Of a stretch of DNA of 64,000 nucleotides, positions 51,773 through 61,092 are shown one piece after another (positions within the stretch are counted from its first letter, which is position 1; every line of letters starts with the position of its first letter). The notes beneath the pieces are model-generated. The model had not been told where the DNA came from. It saw nothing but the letters and a program-made list of their open reading frames with translations, and did not search any database. The translations under genes were made by a program, and so were the position numbers. The stretch is taken from positions 57,896-121,895 of the forward strand of contig CAZOAJ010000007.1 in the NCBI GenBank assembly GCA_964577935.1, given 5' to 3'. The DNA is from JABDGV01 sp964577935. GTDB lineage: Bacteria > Chlamydiota > Chlamydiia > Chlamydiales > FEN-1388.

Positions 51773-52402
51773 ATGCAAAAGGATATGCAAAATAAAATAG
51801 AAGATCAGGTTTTGGTGAAGGAGAAAATCCAAGTCTCTTGCCAGCTATCTTGTCAACAAGCTATTCGTGCTATCGCGGTCCTTGAACAACCCAAAACACA
51901 AGAGTTTATTCTCAAAGCAGCATCTCTTATTGCCGAAACGTTCGAGCTTGGTGGAAAGGTTCTTTTAGCTGGTAATGGCGGAAGCTTATGCGATGCTCTT
52001 CATGTTGCTGAAGAATTTACGGGACAGTTCCGAAAACGAAGAAAAGCCTTGCCTGCTATAGCTTTGGGGGAACCAGGACACATTACTTGTGTCGGAAATG
52101 ATTATGGATTTGATGATATTTTTTCTCGCGGTGTGGAAGCTTTTGGCAAGCCAGACGATATTTTCATCGCTTTAACGACAAGCGGCAATTCCGAAAACCT
52201 GGTCCGTGCTCTTAATACCGCAAAAAGTTTAGGTCTTAAACGGATAGCTTTTTTAGGAAGAGGCGGAGGTCGTTCAAGTGGATTAAGTGACTTAGAAATA
52301 TGCATTGATGGTTTTTCCACATCTGATCGTATTCAAGAAGTGCATATGGCTCTACTACACATAATCGTTGAAATGGTTGAATCGATTCTTTTTGGGGAGT
52401 AA
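51773..52402 (+). CDS. gmhA: Sedoheptulose-7-phosphate isomerase (GmhA)
   Basis: The 209-residue SIS-domain enzyme begins the pathway to ADP-heptose for the LPS inner core. It has GGKVLLAGNGGSLCDALHVAEEFTGQFRKRRKALPAIAL, DIFIALTTSGNSENLVRAL and FLGRGGGRSSGLSDLEICID, then QEVHMALLHIIVEMVE. These are GmhA blocks. From memory, Chlamydia LPS lacks heptose, so this suggests a different LPS core here. It is followed four bases later by lpxK. Confidence 0.9.
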   Translation: MQKDMQNKIEDQVLVKEKIQVSCQLSCQQAIRAIAVLEQPKTQEFILKAASLIAETFELGGKVLLAGNGGSLCDALHVAEEFTGQFRKRRKALPAIALGEPGHITCVGNDYGFDDIFSRGVEAFGKPDDIFIALTTSGNSENLVRALNTAKSLGLKRIAFLGRGGGRSSGLSDLEICIDGFSTSDRIQEVHMALLHIIVEMVESILFGE

Positions 52403-52406
52403 TCGG

Positions 52407-53450
52407 GTGATTCATAAATTTGCAAAAATGCTTTTCGCAAATCATCCGACATGCATTCAAAGGATAATTCTTTATTGTTTAGTTCCCTTGAGTTATGGAT
52501 GGAGTTTTATTACTTCTTCTCGGCGATGGCTCTACTCAAAAGGAATATTTACTTCTTATCGAACAGCAGTTCCCGTGATAAGTGTTGGAAATGTTGTTTG
52601 TGGAGGAACTGGAAAAACCCCTTGTATCGATCTTCTTCTTGATTTGCTTCCCCCCTGCGCTGTTGTTTCAAGAGGATATGGAACAAAAATAAATGGGTGT
52701 GTGATTGAAAAAGGAGCTCTCATACAGACAGAACATGATGAGACGAGGCTCTTAGCTCAACATCATCCACATGCTCTTTTTGTCCTTTCCAAATCAAAGC
52801 TTGAGGGAGTTAAGCAAATTGAAAAAAACAATATGCTGATTTTGATTGATGATGGATTTCAGCACCTTCAACTTCAACGAGATCTTGATATCGTAGTTGT
52901 TAATGCTCAAGATCCATTAAGCAATGGATATCTTCTTCCAAGAGGTCTTTTAAGAGAAAGTCCAAGATCTTTGCAAAAAGCATCGCTGATTGTTTTAAAT
53001 TATGCTCGCCACCTAAAAGTGCGTAGGCGTGCTATTGAATTGATTCGCCTCTATACCGAAGCTCCGATAGTTTCATGCTCTCCCGCTATCACTGAATTTG
53101 TTGACATTTCTACTAAAAGTACAGTCGATTGTCCCAAACGTGTTGCTATTGTCTCTGGAATCGGTTCGCCGGATTCATTTCAATCCTCTGTTGAGGAGCT
53201 TGGAATCAAAGTTATTTCCCGTCTTGATTTTGGTGATCATCAAACAATCGATCCAGATCTCCTAATAGCGTTTGTTTCAAAATTAGAAGGAGTTGATGCA
53301 CTTCTTATTACTGAAAAAGATGCTGTTCGACAAGCTATTCCAAAACTTATTCTGCCCGTTCTTGTCGCTCACATGAAGCTTTCCATTATTGATGGTGCAG
53401 ATAACCTTTTTAATCTACTACGACCATACATTGCCGGAGGAACTAGATGA
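52407..53450 (+). CDS. lpxK: Tetraacyldisaccharide 4'-kinase (LpxK)
   Basis: About 347 residues, an inner-membrane enzyme that phosphorylates the lipid A disaccharide. It has the Walker A VISVGNVVCGGTGKTPCIDLLLD, VSRGYGTKIN, DETRLLAQHHPHALFV and LILIDDGFQHLQLQRDLDIVVV. A GTG start at 52407 follows GGGGAG; an ATG at 52428 is the alternative. An in-frame extension to 52368 overlaps gmhA and is rejected. It overlaps the next gene by four bases. Confidence 0.94.
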   Translation: MIHKFAKMLFANHPTCIQRIILYCLVPLSYGWSFITSSRRWLYSKGIFTSYRTAVPVISVGNVVCGGTGKTPCIDLLLDLLPPCAVVSRGYGTKINGCVIEKGALIQTEHDETRLLAQHHPHALFVLSKSKLEGVKQIEKNNMLILIDDGFQHLQLQRDLDIVVVNAQDPLSNGYLLPRGLLRESPRSLQKASLIVLNYARHLKVRRRAIELIRLYTEAPIVSCSPAITEFVDISTKSTVDCPKRVAIVSGIGSPDSFQSSVEELGIKVISRLDFGDHQTIDPDLLIAFVSKLEGVDALLITEKDAVRQAIPKLILPVLVAHMKLSIIDGADNLFNLLRPYIAGGTR

Positions 53451-54646
53451 AATTGTGGCAGCAAATACTCCTCGCTGCTTTTTTAGGCATTCTCACTGGA
53501 GCTGTATTTCCAGCTATTGGAATTGAACTTAAGATCTTAGGCGATCTTTTTTTACATCTGATTCATATGGTCATATTACCCTTGGTTTTTTCTTCCGTCT
53601 GTGTCGGAATCACCTCGATACATGATCCTGCAAAACTTGGAAGAATTGGAGGAAAGACTCTTTTTCTCTATGGGCTTACGACCATGATAGCTGTTCTTGT
53701 TGGTATCTCCTTCTGTTTGCTTTTCGAGCCTGGACTAGGACTCAAGATAGGGTCAATATCATCTATACAAACCAACAAGGCACCGAAACTAATTGATATT
53801 CTGACAAGTTTAATCCCCAAAAACCCTGTAAAGGCCTTTGTGGATGGTAATGTCCTTCAGGTTATTTTCTTTTCGGTGTTTTTTGGGATATCAATCGGCT
53901 TAGTCGGAGAGAAAGCTAAACCTGTCGAAAATCTTTTAAGGGGTATTGCGCAAGCGATGTTTAAGCTGACTCATTTTGTCATCAGCCTATCACCTCTTGG
54001 TGTTTTTGGCATCATGGCTTGGGCTTCTGCGACTTTTGGATTTACTGCCCTCTTAATGCTTGGAAAGTTTCTTTTGACCTACTATGGAGCATGCCTTTTT
54101 CATATCCTTTTTGTGTATGGAGGCCTGACCTTAATAGCTCATATTCCTTTTAAGAAAGTATTAAAAGGGTCTTGGAGTGCATGCGTAATGGCATTTTCTA
54201 CATGTAGTTCTTCGGCGTCACTTCCGGTGGCCCTTGACTGTGCAGTTGAGAAAATGGGCGTATCTCCTTCAGTAGCTAATTTTATGCTGCCGCTTGGCAC
54301 AACGATCAATATGAATGGAGCTGCGATCTTTCAAGGGATGAGTGCTCTCTTTTTATGTCAGGCCTACGGAATCCATCTCGATATTACACAAATTATAACC
54401 CTTGTCTCGGTTGCAACTCTATCTTCTGTTGGATCCTGTGGGATTCCTGGAACCGGATTTATTATGCTGTCCGTTGTCTTAAGTTCTGTTGGAATTCCTC
54501 TTGAAGGGCTTGCTCTCCTGGCTGGCATCGATCGACTTCGGGAGATGGTTTCTACGGTGGTTAATATTTTGGGGGATCTTGTTTGTACGGTTGTTGTCGC
54601 CCGCCAGGAAAAAGAGCTTGATTACGAGAAATTTTTGGTTATTTGA
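53447..54646 (+). CDS. Dicarboxylate/amino acid:cation symporter (DAACS family)
   Basis: The 399-residue inner-membrane transporter has around eight hydrophobic segments and two re-entrant hairpins. Signature blocks are FSTCSSSASLPVALDCAVEKMGVSPSVANFMLPLGTTINMNGAAIFQGM and ATLSSVGSCGIPGTGFIMLSVVL. It takes up glutamate, aspartate or C4-dicarboxylates with Na+ or H+. In Chlamydia similar transporters feed host-derived dicarboxylates. It ends 25 bp inside the convergent kinase gene. Confidence 0.93.
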   Translation: MKLWQQILLAAFLGILTGAVFPAIGIELKILGDLFLHLIHMVILPLVFSSVCVGITSIHDPAKLGRIGGKTLFLYGLTTMIAVLVGISFCLLFEPGLGLKIGSISSIQTNKAPKLIDILTSLIPKNPVKAFVDGNVLQVIFFSVFFGISIGLVGEKAKPVENLLRGIAQAMFKLTHFVISLSPLGVFGIMAWASATFGFTALLMLGKFLLTYYGACLFHILFVYGGLTLIAHIPFKKVLKGSWSACVMAFSTCSSSASLPVALDCAVEKMGVSPSVANFMLPLGTTINMNGAAIFQGMSALFLCQAYGIHLDITQIITLVSVATLSSVGSCGIPGTGFIMLSVVLSSVGIPLEGLALLAGIDRLREMVSTVVNILGDLVCTVVVARQEKELDYEKFLVI

Positions 54647-55824
54647 AATAATTTATCTCGAGCTTCAGCCATTGTAGGACGATTTTCTGGAGTTAAATCA
54701 AGTAGCTGTAGGATCAACTCTTTGAGAGCCGACTCGGGAGTGCTTTGAGAAATCAGAATTTCCTTTTGAATCTGACCACAAAATTGGGTTATTTGCGTTC
54801 TGACATGAGATATGCAGTTATCTTCGACAGCTTGATGATTCAGGGATAATGATAATGATCTTAATATCGAGCACCAATGAGGTGTGAACTGCTCAAGGAT
54901 TTGATAGCAAAGAAGGCCGAAAGCAAAGGACTCTGCCTTTGTGAGATCGCCTGAAAAGTTTGATTTTCCTAGCAGTTCTGGAGCCGTATGTGAAGCTGAG
55001 GGATAGAAGCCTTCTTTGATAGGTAGGTTTGGCTCTTGAACAGAGCAAGAATATCCATAGTCACAGAGAACCGCTTCTAGAGGATCGAAAGAAAAAAGAA
55101 CGTTTGCGGGTTTGAGATCTCCATGAATATATCCCTCTTTATGCATCTGATCTAGTCCAGATGCAACATGGCAAAGCAATGAAGTTATTTGGGAAGTCGA
55201 GAGGAATAGACTTTTGTCCATAATCGTTTCAAAAGTGTGTGGAAACTCTCCCATATACATTTTAGCAAGAGTTCTAGAATCATTTTTCAGGGTAAGAAGA
55301 TCGAAGTAGGCAATGTGTCCTATACGTCCTGAGAACTTACGGGCTATTGAGACTTCATTCTCCACTTCATCCGAGTTCTGAGAAAAAAATGATGAGACAA
55401 GGATCTTGTTTGGAGCGTCGCAGGATGAGTAGGGAACAACAAGCGCTGTTTTAAGATTTTTATGTTCGCTTTTAATATGCAGGCTGCTGCTTTCCGATCT
55501 TGATGAAAGAATGAAATATCCTTTTTCGGGAGATGAAAGAAATGAGAAGGCAACGCCTGATGTTTTACGACTCAAATACTCTTTCTTCTCTTCAGATACT
55601 GTTAAACGGACACTCAGTTTGAGGAGCTCTTTTTGCGAAAGATTCCATTCTGGGTATTTTTGCTGCTGAAGCTGTGTATAGCGCTCGAATGCTTTTCGCA
55701 CATCCTTGTCTTTGTTTTTTTTAATTTTGTCCAGGGTCGGGAGTAGTTCAGCGTCGGTCATGGGATTTGAGAGTACGTAAGCTAAATCATGCAAAGAGAA
55801 TTGATCTGAGAGTGTAAGAGACAT
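54622..55824 (-). CDS. Divergent Ser/Thr protein kinase-like protein (first of two)
   Basis: The 400-residue protein has a eukaryote-type kinase domain in the middle and C-terminal part. The catalytic loop is GYIHGDLKPANVLFSF (residues about 229-244) and the next motif is CDYGYS in place of DFG. The αC glutamate seems to be in ENEVSIARKF. The β3 lysine is not obvious: the VAIK position reads ILVSSFF. SHTAPELLG is the APE motif. The N-terminal 90 residues have no recognised fold. It is a soluble protein of possible effector type. Its 3' end overlaps the symporter gene. Confidence 0.8.
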   Translation of the reverse strand: MSLTLSDQFSLHDLAYVLSNPMTDAELLPTLDKIKKNKDKDVRKAFERYTQLQQQKYPEWNLSQKELLKLSVRLTVSEEKKEYLSRKTSGVAFSFLSSPEKGYFILSSRSESSSLHIKSEHKNLKTALVVPYSSCDAPNKILVSSFFSQNSDEVENEVSIARKFSGRIGHIAYFDLLTLKNDSRTLAKMYMGEFPHTFETIMDKSLFLSTSQITSLLCHVASGLDQMHKEGYIHGDLKPANVLFSFDPLEAVLCDYGYSCSVQEPNLPIKEGFYPSASHTAPELLGKSNFSGDLTKAESFAFGLLCYQILEQFTPHWCSILRSLSLSLNHQAVEDNCISHVRTQITQFCGQIQKEILISQSTPESALKELILQLLDLTPENRPTMAEARDKLFQITKNFS

Positions 55825-55880
55825 TGTGTGGATTCCTTATAAACGAGAACAATCATGGCCAAGTCGCGATTTCAAGATTA

Positions 55881-55923
55881 CTGAATACTATTGACCACTA
55901 CTGAATACTACTGAGCACTACTG
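55881..55923. repeat. Tandem 10-bp repeat array
   Basis: Four 10-base units follow one another without gaps: CTGAATACTA, TTGACCACTA, CTGAATACTA and CTGAGCACTA, then CTG. They run into the stop codon of the isocitrate dehydrogenase gene at 55918-55920. The consensus is YTGANYACTA. It is the spacer between idh and the upstream kinase gene. Repeat number may differ between strains. Confidence 0.85.
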
Positions 55924-57366
55924 TTCTTGCGGCGATAAATTGTAACAGCGTACTCCGCCTCTCTTCCATAAAATAAATATGGACGTTACTGAACAGGCTT
56001 TCTCTCGCATAAAGGCAATTGTTGCAGTGATTTCATTCCAAGTGCAAGGACTATCTGAAATAAATCGAGCACGGAAGGTGTCGCTTAAGAAAGCATTTTG
56101 CTGATCCGGCCAGACAATGGCGCCTCGATTACCGATCATCTTCAATGGAATTGGAGCTTTTTGAAGGTCCTCAGCAATTTGAGAGGGCTTTTTGTTTGAA
56201 ATGAAATATATGTCGCAGCCGTCGATTACCTCTTGAATTTCTTCATCAATCACAATTTGTGGATGAAAGCTCTTTTGCTGAGTTGCCTCATCCTTATAGT
56301 GAACAGGGTGTAATACTTTTGGCGCGTTTCCAAGATTTGAAATCACCGCTTGTGCAAATTCTTGAGTCCCAACTTTCTTTAAGCTTTTACCCTCTTCGTA
56401 AATATCGTAGGTATGAATACCCTGTTCTAGAGTCGTAAGCCAGCTGTTGTGGATGAGTTCGGCATTTTTATGTAAGCCCACGTGATTAAGCATCATTACT
56501 GATGCCAAAAGGAGCCCGGATGGATTTGCAAGATTTTGACCTGCTCTTCGTGGAGCAGATCCGTGAATTGCCTCAAACATGGCTCCATTCATGCCAATAT
56601 TTGCAGATCCTGCAAGCCCTACTGATCCTGCAATTTGGGCGGCAACATCGGATAAAATGTCTCCATATAAATTGGGCATAACGATGACATCGAATGCTTC
56701 AGGTGTGTCTGCGAGCTTTGCGGCTCCAATGTCAACTATCCAGTGCTCTGCTTCGATTGAGGGATAGTTTTCAGCGATTTGGTTAAAAACCTTATGAAAA
56801 AGTCCGTCGGAAAACTTGAGAATATTATCTTTCGTGAAGCACGTCACTTTTTTACGTTCATTTTGAATTGCATAATCAAACGCATATCGGATAATTCGTT
56901 CACATGCTTCCCGTGTAATTATTTTAAGACCGCAGAAAGAATTTGGCCCAAGGCTGTATTCCAGGCCAGTATATAAATCTTCTTCATTTTCTCTGATGAT
57001 AACGACATCCATATGTGGATGCTTTGTCTTGATAAAGGGGGAGTAGGCAACACATGGTCGTACATTTGCATAAAGCCCAAGTGCAGTTCTGATGGTGACA
57101 TTTAAACTCCTAAATCCGCCTCCTTGGGGCGTTGAAATAGGTGCCTTTAAAAAGGCTTTGCATGAAGAAATAGTTTCCCAAGACTTTGGTTCAATACCTG
57201 CACTGTGCCCTTTAAGATACACTTTTTCGCCAATTTCAATTTCATGCCACTCAAGAGGTGAATTTGTTGCATCGATTATCTTCAGCGTTGCATCCATTAT
57301 TTCTGGGCCAATGCCGTCTCCTTGTGCATATGCTATAGGAATAATTGGTGGGTACTGTGATTTCAT
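55918..57366 (-). CDS. Isocitrate dehydrogenase (482-residue class)
   Basis: The TCA-cycle enzyme decarboxylates isocitrate to 2-oxoglutarate. It has AYAQGDGIGPEIMDATLKII, the substrate loop PISTPQGGGFRSLNVTIRTALGLYANVRPC, VIIRENEEDLYTGLEY, and VMPNLYGDILSDVAAQIAGSVGLAGSANIG. The 482-residue length with a C-terminal extension matches the Rickettsia/Thermus-type class rather than the 416-residue E. coli type. NADP+ versus NAD+ use is not decided by eye. It is between two protein kinase-like genes on the same strand. Confidence 0.94.
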   Translation of the reverse strand: MKSQYPPIIPIAYAQGDGIGPEIMDATLKIIDATNSPLEWHEIEIGEKVYLKGHSAGIEPKSWETISSCKAFLKAPISTPQGGGFRSLNVTIRTALGLYANVRPCVAYSPFIKTKHPHMDVVIIRENEEDLYTGLEYSLGPNSFCGLKIITREACERIIRYAFDYAIQNERKKVTCFTKDNILKFSDGLFHKVFNQIAENYPSIEAEHWIVDIGAAKLADTPEAFDVIVMPNLYGDILSDVAAQIAGSVGLAGSANIGMNGAMFEAIHGSAPRRAGQNLANPSGLLLASVMMLNHVGLHKNAELIHNSWLTTLEQGIHTYDIYEEGKSLKKVGTQEFAQAVISNLGNAPKVLHPVHYKDEATQQKSFHPQIVIDEEIQEVIDGCDIYFISNKKPSQIAEDLQKAPIPLKMIGNRGAIVWPDQQNAFLSDTFRARFISDSPCTWNEITATIAFMREKACSVTSIFILWKRGGVRCYNLSPQEQ

Positions 57367-57462
57367 ATAATCTCCTGCATATAATCTCTTGAGTCACTGC
57401 CTCTGCAAGTACTTGATTTCACAATTCGAGCTTCTTATCTTGCCTATAAATATTTTTTTAAA

Positions 57463-59058
57463 TCATTCGTTTCTGAGATATTTTTCACATTCTACTCGAG
57501 CTTTCTGAGCTGACCATCTGTTTTCTGGATCAGGATGCATGAGATGACAATAGACCCATTTGAACATTTCTGATGGAGAGAGTTTTTCTTCGGGTGTTTT
57601 TTTTAGCTCATTTAGCCATCGCGTGACATTGCTCGTAACTATGGCTTTGTATTCTTCTTTTACATTATCTTCAGGATTAGTGCCTATTTCTGTCTTTTTG
57701 TCGAAATATGTATGGGCCATCCTTGCCCAAGGAGTGGTATTTTCGAAATAAGCTTCATACCATGTGACGCCAAGAGCAAAACAATCTGCTTTGTATAGAT
57801 CGATTGTTTGTTCAATGCAGGCTTTTGTCGGAGATCCAAAAAGTTCTGGAGCTGTATAGGATATACTCCCGTAAAAACCCTCTTGAAATATCTGAGAAGG
57901 TTGAGATTTATTAGCATTAAAGGACAAGCCTAAGTCCGTAAGAGCTACTTTATAGGTTTCATTGGAGAGTTTTTTGAAGAGTATGTTTGAAGGTTTGATA
58001 TCTCCATGAACAATATTAAGAGAATGAAGCACTTCGAGTGATTTGACTGTTTGAAGCACCATATTAAGCTGTATTTTCGGATCTAGAACTTTGTTCATCA
58101 AAGATTGGAGTTGATCAGAAAAATATTCTTCATAAATGGATATTTGGGGCTTATTATGAGATTTTCTATGCGGTTGATACTCGGCTATCTCAAATTGACT
58201 ACCTTCTGCACCCGCGAATTGAGCTTGGAGTTTTGCTTCTTGCTGCAGCTCAAGTTCTCGGATTTCTTCATTTGTAGATAGCGTCGCCTTCTGTACGAAA
58301 AGTTTTGCTGGGTTCAGTAAGTTAAAATGAAGACGTACTGCGAGAGTGACTTTTTTATAACCGGCATTTTCTTTTCCCAAGATAGGAGCGTGATTTTTGC
58401 TTTTGAGATTAATAAATACGTGTCGATTCTTTGGAACAAAATAGAGGCCGAAGGGAACATTTTTAGCCCTGTTTTTTAGGGAGATCTTTGAATTAATTTT
58501 GTGTTCAAGAGTTGATTCAGAGCAATTTTGGATCTTTTCTTCAATAATCTTTGCGATCTGAATGCGTTGATATTTTGGAATGAGAAGAGTATTGAATTTT
58601 TCATTCCGCAAAACATGTTTAATACTTTTTTCCCGCAGATGAATTCTTAAATCTGATACCTCCTGTTGGGAAAGAGGGGTGATGTTCTCTAATTTTTCTG
58701 TATTGAGATTAAAAGCGATTGGGTTTTCGAGGGGATTTGGTTTTTCATTCATATAATTTTCGTCGAGAAAAACCATCTGCTTTCCCTGCATTCGAGGGAT
58801 CAAAGCAATGTTTACTTGTGACAGTTTCACTATACTTCGTTCTTTCGTGGGCCATTCTTTTCTCTTGTCCTGAATTGCTTGAGATAGGGTGTTCGCATCA
58901 TCCAGGGATAATGCATGAGCGTATAACTTCGAGAAGATATGTGATAGCTGGGTAACATTTCCTGTTACTTCATCTTTAACATCTTCCTTATTCTCAAAGT
59001 GTTTTTGCTCTATTTTTACAGATGTAGATGGTGAGTTAATTTTTGATAAAGCAGTCAC
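57463..59058 (-). CDS. Divergent Ser/Thr protein kinase-like protein (second of two)
   Basis: The 531-residue protein has an extended N-terminal half (about 270 residues, with IPRMQGKQMVFLDENY and ALIPKYQRIQIAKI) and a C-terminal kinase domain. The catalytic loop is NIVHGDIKPSNILFKK (residues about 352-367), with VALTDLGLSF where DFG usually lies and SYTAPELFGS as the APE motif. The β3 lysine may be in LFVQKATLS. The domain order differs from the first kinase, but both share HGD-x-KP-x-N, a short activation segment ending APEL, and similar C-lobe sequence (FALGV/FALGL). A type III secreted kinase is one possibility. Confidence 0.82.
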   Translation of the reverse strand: MTALSKINSPSTSVKIEQKHFENKEDVKDEVTGNVTQLSHIFSKLYAHALSLDDANTLSQAIQDKRKEWPTKERSIVKLSQVNIALIPRMQGKQMVFLDENYMNEKPNPLENPIAFNLNTEKLENITPLSQQEVSDLRIHLREKSIKHVLRNEKFNTLLIPKYQRIQIAKIIEEKIQNCSESTLEHKINSKISLKNRAKNVPFGLYFVPKNRHVFINLKSKNHAPILGKENAGYKKVTLAVRLHFNLLNPAKLFVQKATLSTNEEIRELELQQEAKLQAQFAGAEGSQFEIAEYQPHRKSHNKPQISIYEEYFSDQLQSLMNKVLDPKIQLNMVLQTVKSLEVLHSLNIVHGDIKPSNILFKKLSNETYKVALTDLGLSFNANKSQPSQIFQEGFYGSISYTAPELFGSPTKACIEQTIDLYKADCFALGVTWYEAYFENTTPWARMAHTYFDKKTEIGTNPEDNVKEEYKAIVTSNVTRWLNELKKTPEEKLSPSEMFKWVYCHLMHPDPENRWSAQKARVECEKYLRNE

Positions 59059-59276
59059 TCTATATCTCCTAATTCAGAAAGTAGGGCATGTAGCTGAGTA
59101 TGAATTTTATAGAATTTCGAGGCTCAATCTATCTATTTAGATGATAGGGTCTATATATTGATAGGCAATCTTCATATCAAAAAATAGAAGTTTCGGTAGA
59201 ATCAATGGTTAATGTTCATTCCGCTCAATTTTTTGAAGAAGAAATGTGGGTGCAAACGTAATATATCGTGGTACAG

Positions 59277-60353
59277 ATGAAATCTAAGAAGCTTTTTGAA
59301 TCAACAGAGTCGTGCGTCAGGCTATCTGAATCTGAACTATCTGCTGTTAAATCAAAAGTTTTTCTCAACGAACATCAAGAGGACGAACTAGAGAGCCTTT
59401 TGGCTTCATTAACTCATGAGCTTAAAGCATCACTAGATAGTTTTTTTGATGAGGTAGATATATCATCAATCGCTAAACTTGCATATCACATAAAGGCCTC
59501 TTCTGGAACTCTATTTCTATCTGGTGTTGGAAAAAGCGGTATCATTGCGAGAAAAATTGCAACTACGATTAGCTCAACCGGGACAAGAGCTTTATACCTT
59601 TCTCCTTTAGATGCTTTGCATGGCGATTTGGGAACTGTTTTCCCGAAAGATATCATTATAGCTTTTAGCAAGAGCGGCGAGACAGAGGAGCTTTTGCATC
59701 TTTGTCCTGCTTTGCGAAATAAAGGCGCAGAAATTGTGGCTGTTGTCTCAAATCAACGATCTCGTCTTGCAAAAGCGGCAGACCACGTTATTTATCTTCC
59801 CTTGGCAAGAGAGCTTTGCCCCTTTGATATTTCTCCAACAACATCAACGGTCGAGCAGCTTATTTTTGGTGATCTGCTGGCAATGGCGCTGATGAGGTCG
59901 AAAAAAATTTCGCTGGAAGATTTTATTCTGAATCACCCAGGGGGAAGAATTGGCCGCCGTCAGTTAATCAAGGTCCGAGACATCATGCTTACAGGGAGTT
60001 GTGTTCCTCGCGCATCAAAAAATAATCTTCTTATGGAAAGTTTAGTTGATCTTTCTAATAAGCAATGTGGCTGCTTGCTCATTGTAGATGAGGAAGACAT
60101 GATTGAAGGTATTTTTACTGATGGCGATTTGAGGCGAGCGATTCAAAAGCATGGAATGAAAGCTCTTGAACTTACTCTTGAAGAGCTTATGACAAAAACC
60201 CCACGATGTATTAGTCCTGATGCGCTTGCTCGAGATGCTTTGGAGATGATGGAGGCGGATCAAAAAAGACCCATTACAGTTTTGGCGGTGGTTGACTCAG
60301 GAAAACTCTCAGGACTTATCAAGATGCACGATATTCTTCAGTCAGGGCTATAG
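59277..60353 (+). CDS. kdsD: D-arabinose 5-phosphate isomerase (KdsD/KpsF)
   Basis: The 358-residue protein joins an N-terminal SIS domain (GTLFLSGVGKSGIIARKIATTISSTGTRALYLSPLDALHGDLG) to two C-terminal CBS domains. It makes arabinose 5-phosphate for KDO, the first LPS core sugar. Motifs include AFSKSGETEELLHL, LCPFDISPTTSTVEQLIFGDLLA and LNHPGGRIGRR. The ATG at 59277 is used; a GTG at 59268 is possible and neither has a strong Shine-Dalgarno. Confidence 0.94.
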   Translation: MKSKKLFESTESCVRLSESELSAVKSKVFLNEHQEDELESLLASLTHELKASLDSFFDEVDISSIAKLAYHIKASSGTLFLSGVGKSGIIARKIATTISSTGTRALYLSPLDALHGDLGTVFPKDIIIAFSKSGETEELLHLCPALRNKGAEIVAVVSNQRSRLAKAADHVIYLPLARELCPFDISPTTSTVEQLIFGDLLAMALMRSKKISLEDFILNHPGGRIGRRQLIKVRDIMLTGSCVPRASKNNLLMESLVDLSNKQCGCLLIVDEEDMIEGIFTDGDLRRAIQKHGMKALELTLEELMTKTPRCISPDALARDALEMMEADQKRPITVLAVVDSGKLSGLIKMHDILQSGL

Positions 60354-60357
60354 TCGC

Positions 60358-60789
60358 TCAATGAAATGCCGACCAGGCAGTGATAAGCTTTTGGGCTGCA
60401 CGTTCGCTAAAGTGATCAAAAAAATAAACCTCTCCATTGGTAAGCTCGATTCGTATTGATCGGCCTTGGTAACTACAAAGTGCAATATTTTTAAAAGCAA
60501 AGTCTCTCTCCTCTTTTTTTTCATAGATCCAGAGGTGTTCTGAGTCCCAGGTAATCGTGGTGGAATATCTATCCGCAATTTTTAACTTGAGATACCCTCT
60601 AAATCCAAAATAGAAGCAAGTGAATGTCGTAATAAACGCAACGAGCCCGTAATAACTAAACTGAGTGGGGGCCATTACTTCCTGCCCCCATAAGCCAAAA
60701 ATGAGGCCAATGCATATAATTGGCAGTCCCTTTTTTAGGGCCGAAATAAACTCTTGAGGATGAATAGAGGACTGGATTTGATTCTGCAT
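60358..60789 (-). CDS. Small membrane protein of unknown function
   Basis: The 143-residue protein has two adjacent membrane segments (PIICIGLIFGLWG and FSYYGLVAFITTFTCFYFGF) and a soluble domain of beta type (TTITWDSEHLWIYEKKEERDFAFKNIALCSYQG). It may resemble a PH-like or YcxB-like membrane domain. No family is assigned with confidence. It is convergent with kdsD, four bases from its stop. Confidence 0.65.
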   Translation of the reverse strand: MQNQIQSSIHPQEFISALKKGLPIICIGLIFGLWGQEVMAPTQFSYYGLVAFITTFTCFYFGFRGYLKLKIADRYSTTITWDSEHLWIYEKKEERDFAFKNIALCSYQGRSIRIELTNGEVYFFDHFSERAAQKLITAWSAFH

Positions 60790-61092
60790 AGGTTATCTGC
60801 ATTTGCCAGGATATTAAGCTGTAATCATTGATTGTTCCTTGGGGAACATCTGTTTCTAACAGTGACTTTTTTTTAAATTGATGTGAATTGTTTTCTCAAC
60901 TCGATCTAAATCGATCAAGATTCGTATGATTTAGATAAATATGTTATGCAAAATCTGACCGTCCCGTTCGATCTCTGGTGCAATCGATCTCTGGGCTCGG
61001 GTCCAAGGATTTAGGTAGCAATAACATGAAGAAAATTGAGCAGTTTTTTTACTGCTCTCAACTGTACAAGCATCACAGATTTCTAGAGGAAA
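60790..61092. other. Intergenic region before the nhaD-like gene
   Basis: The 303-bp spacer holds no convincing gene. A frame from an ATG at 61026 (MKKIEQFFYCSQLYKHHRF, 47 codons) runs into the antiporter gene in another frame and could be a leader peptide, but has no supporting signal. Two copies of CGATCTCTGG occur near 60968 and 60984. The nhaD-like gene has AGAGGA before its ATG. Confidence 0.5.

Noticed and set aside
55881..55923. CRISPR array
   Set aside because: The 10-bp units have no spacers and no cas genes are near.
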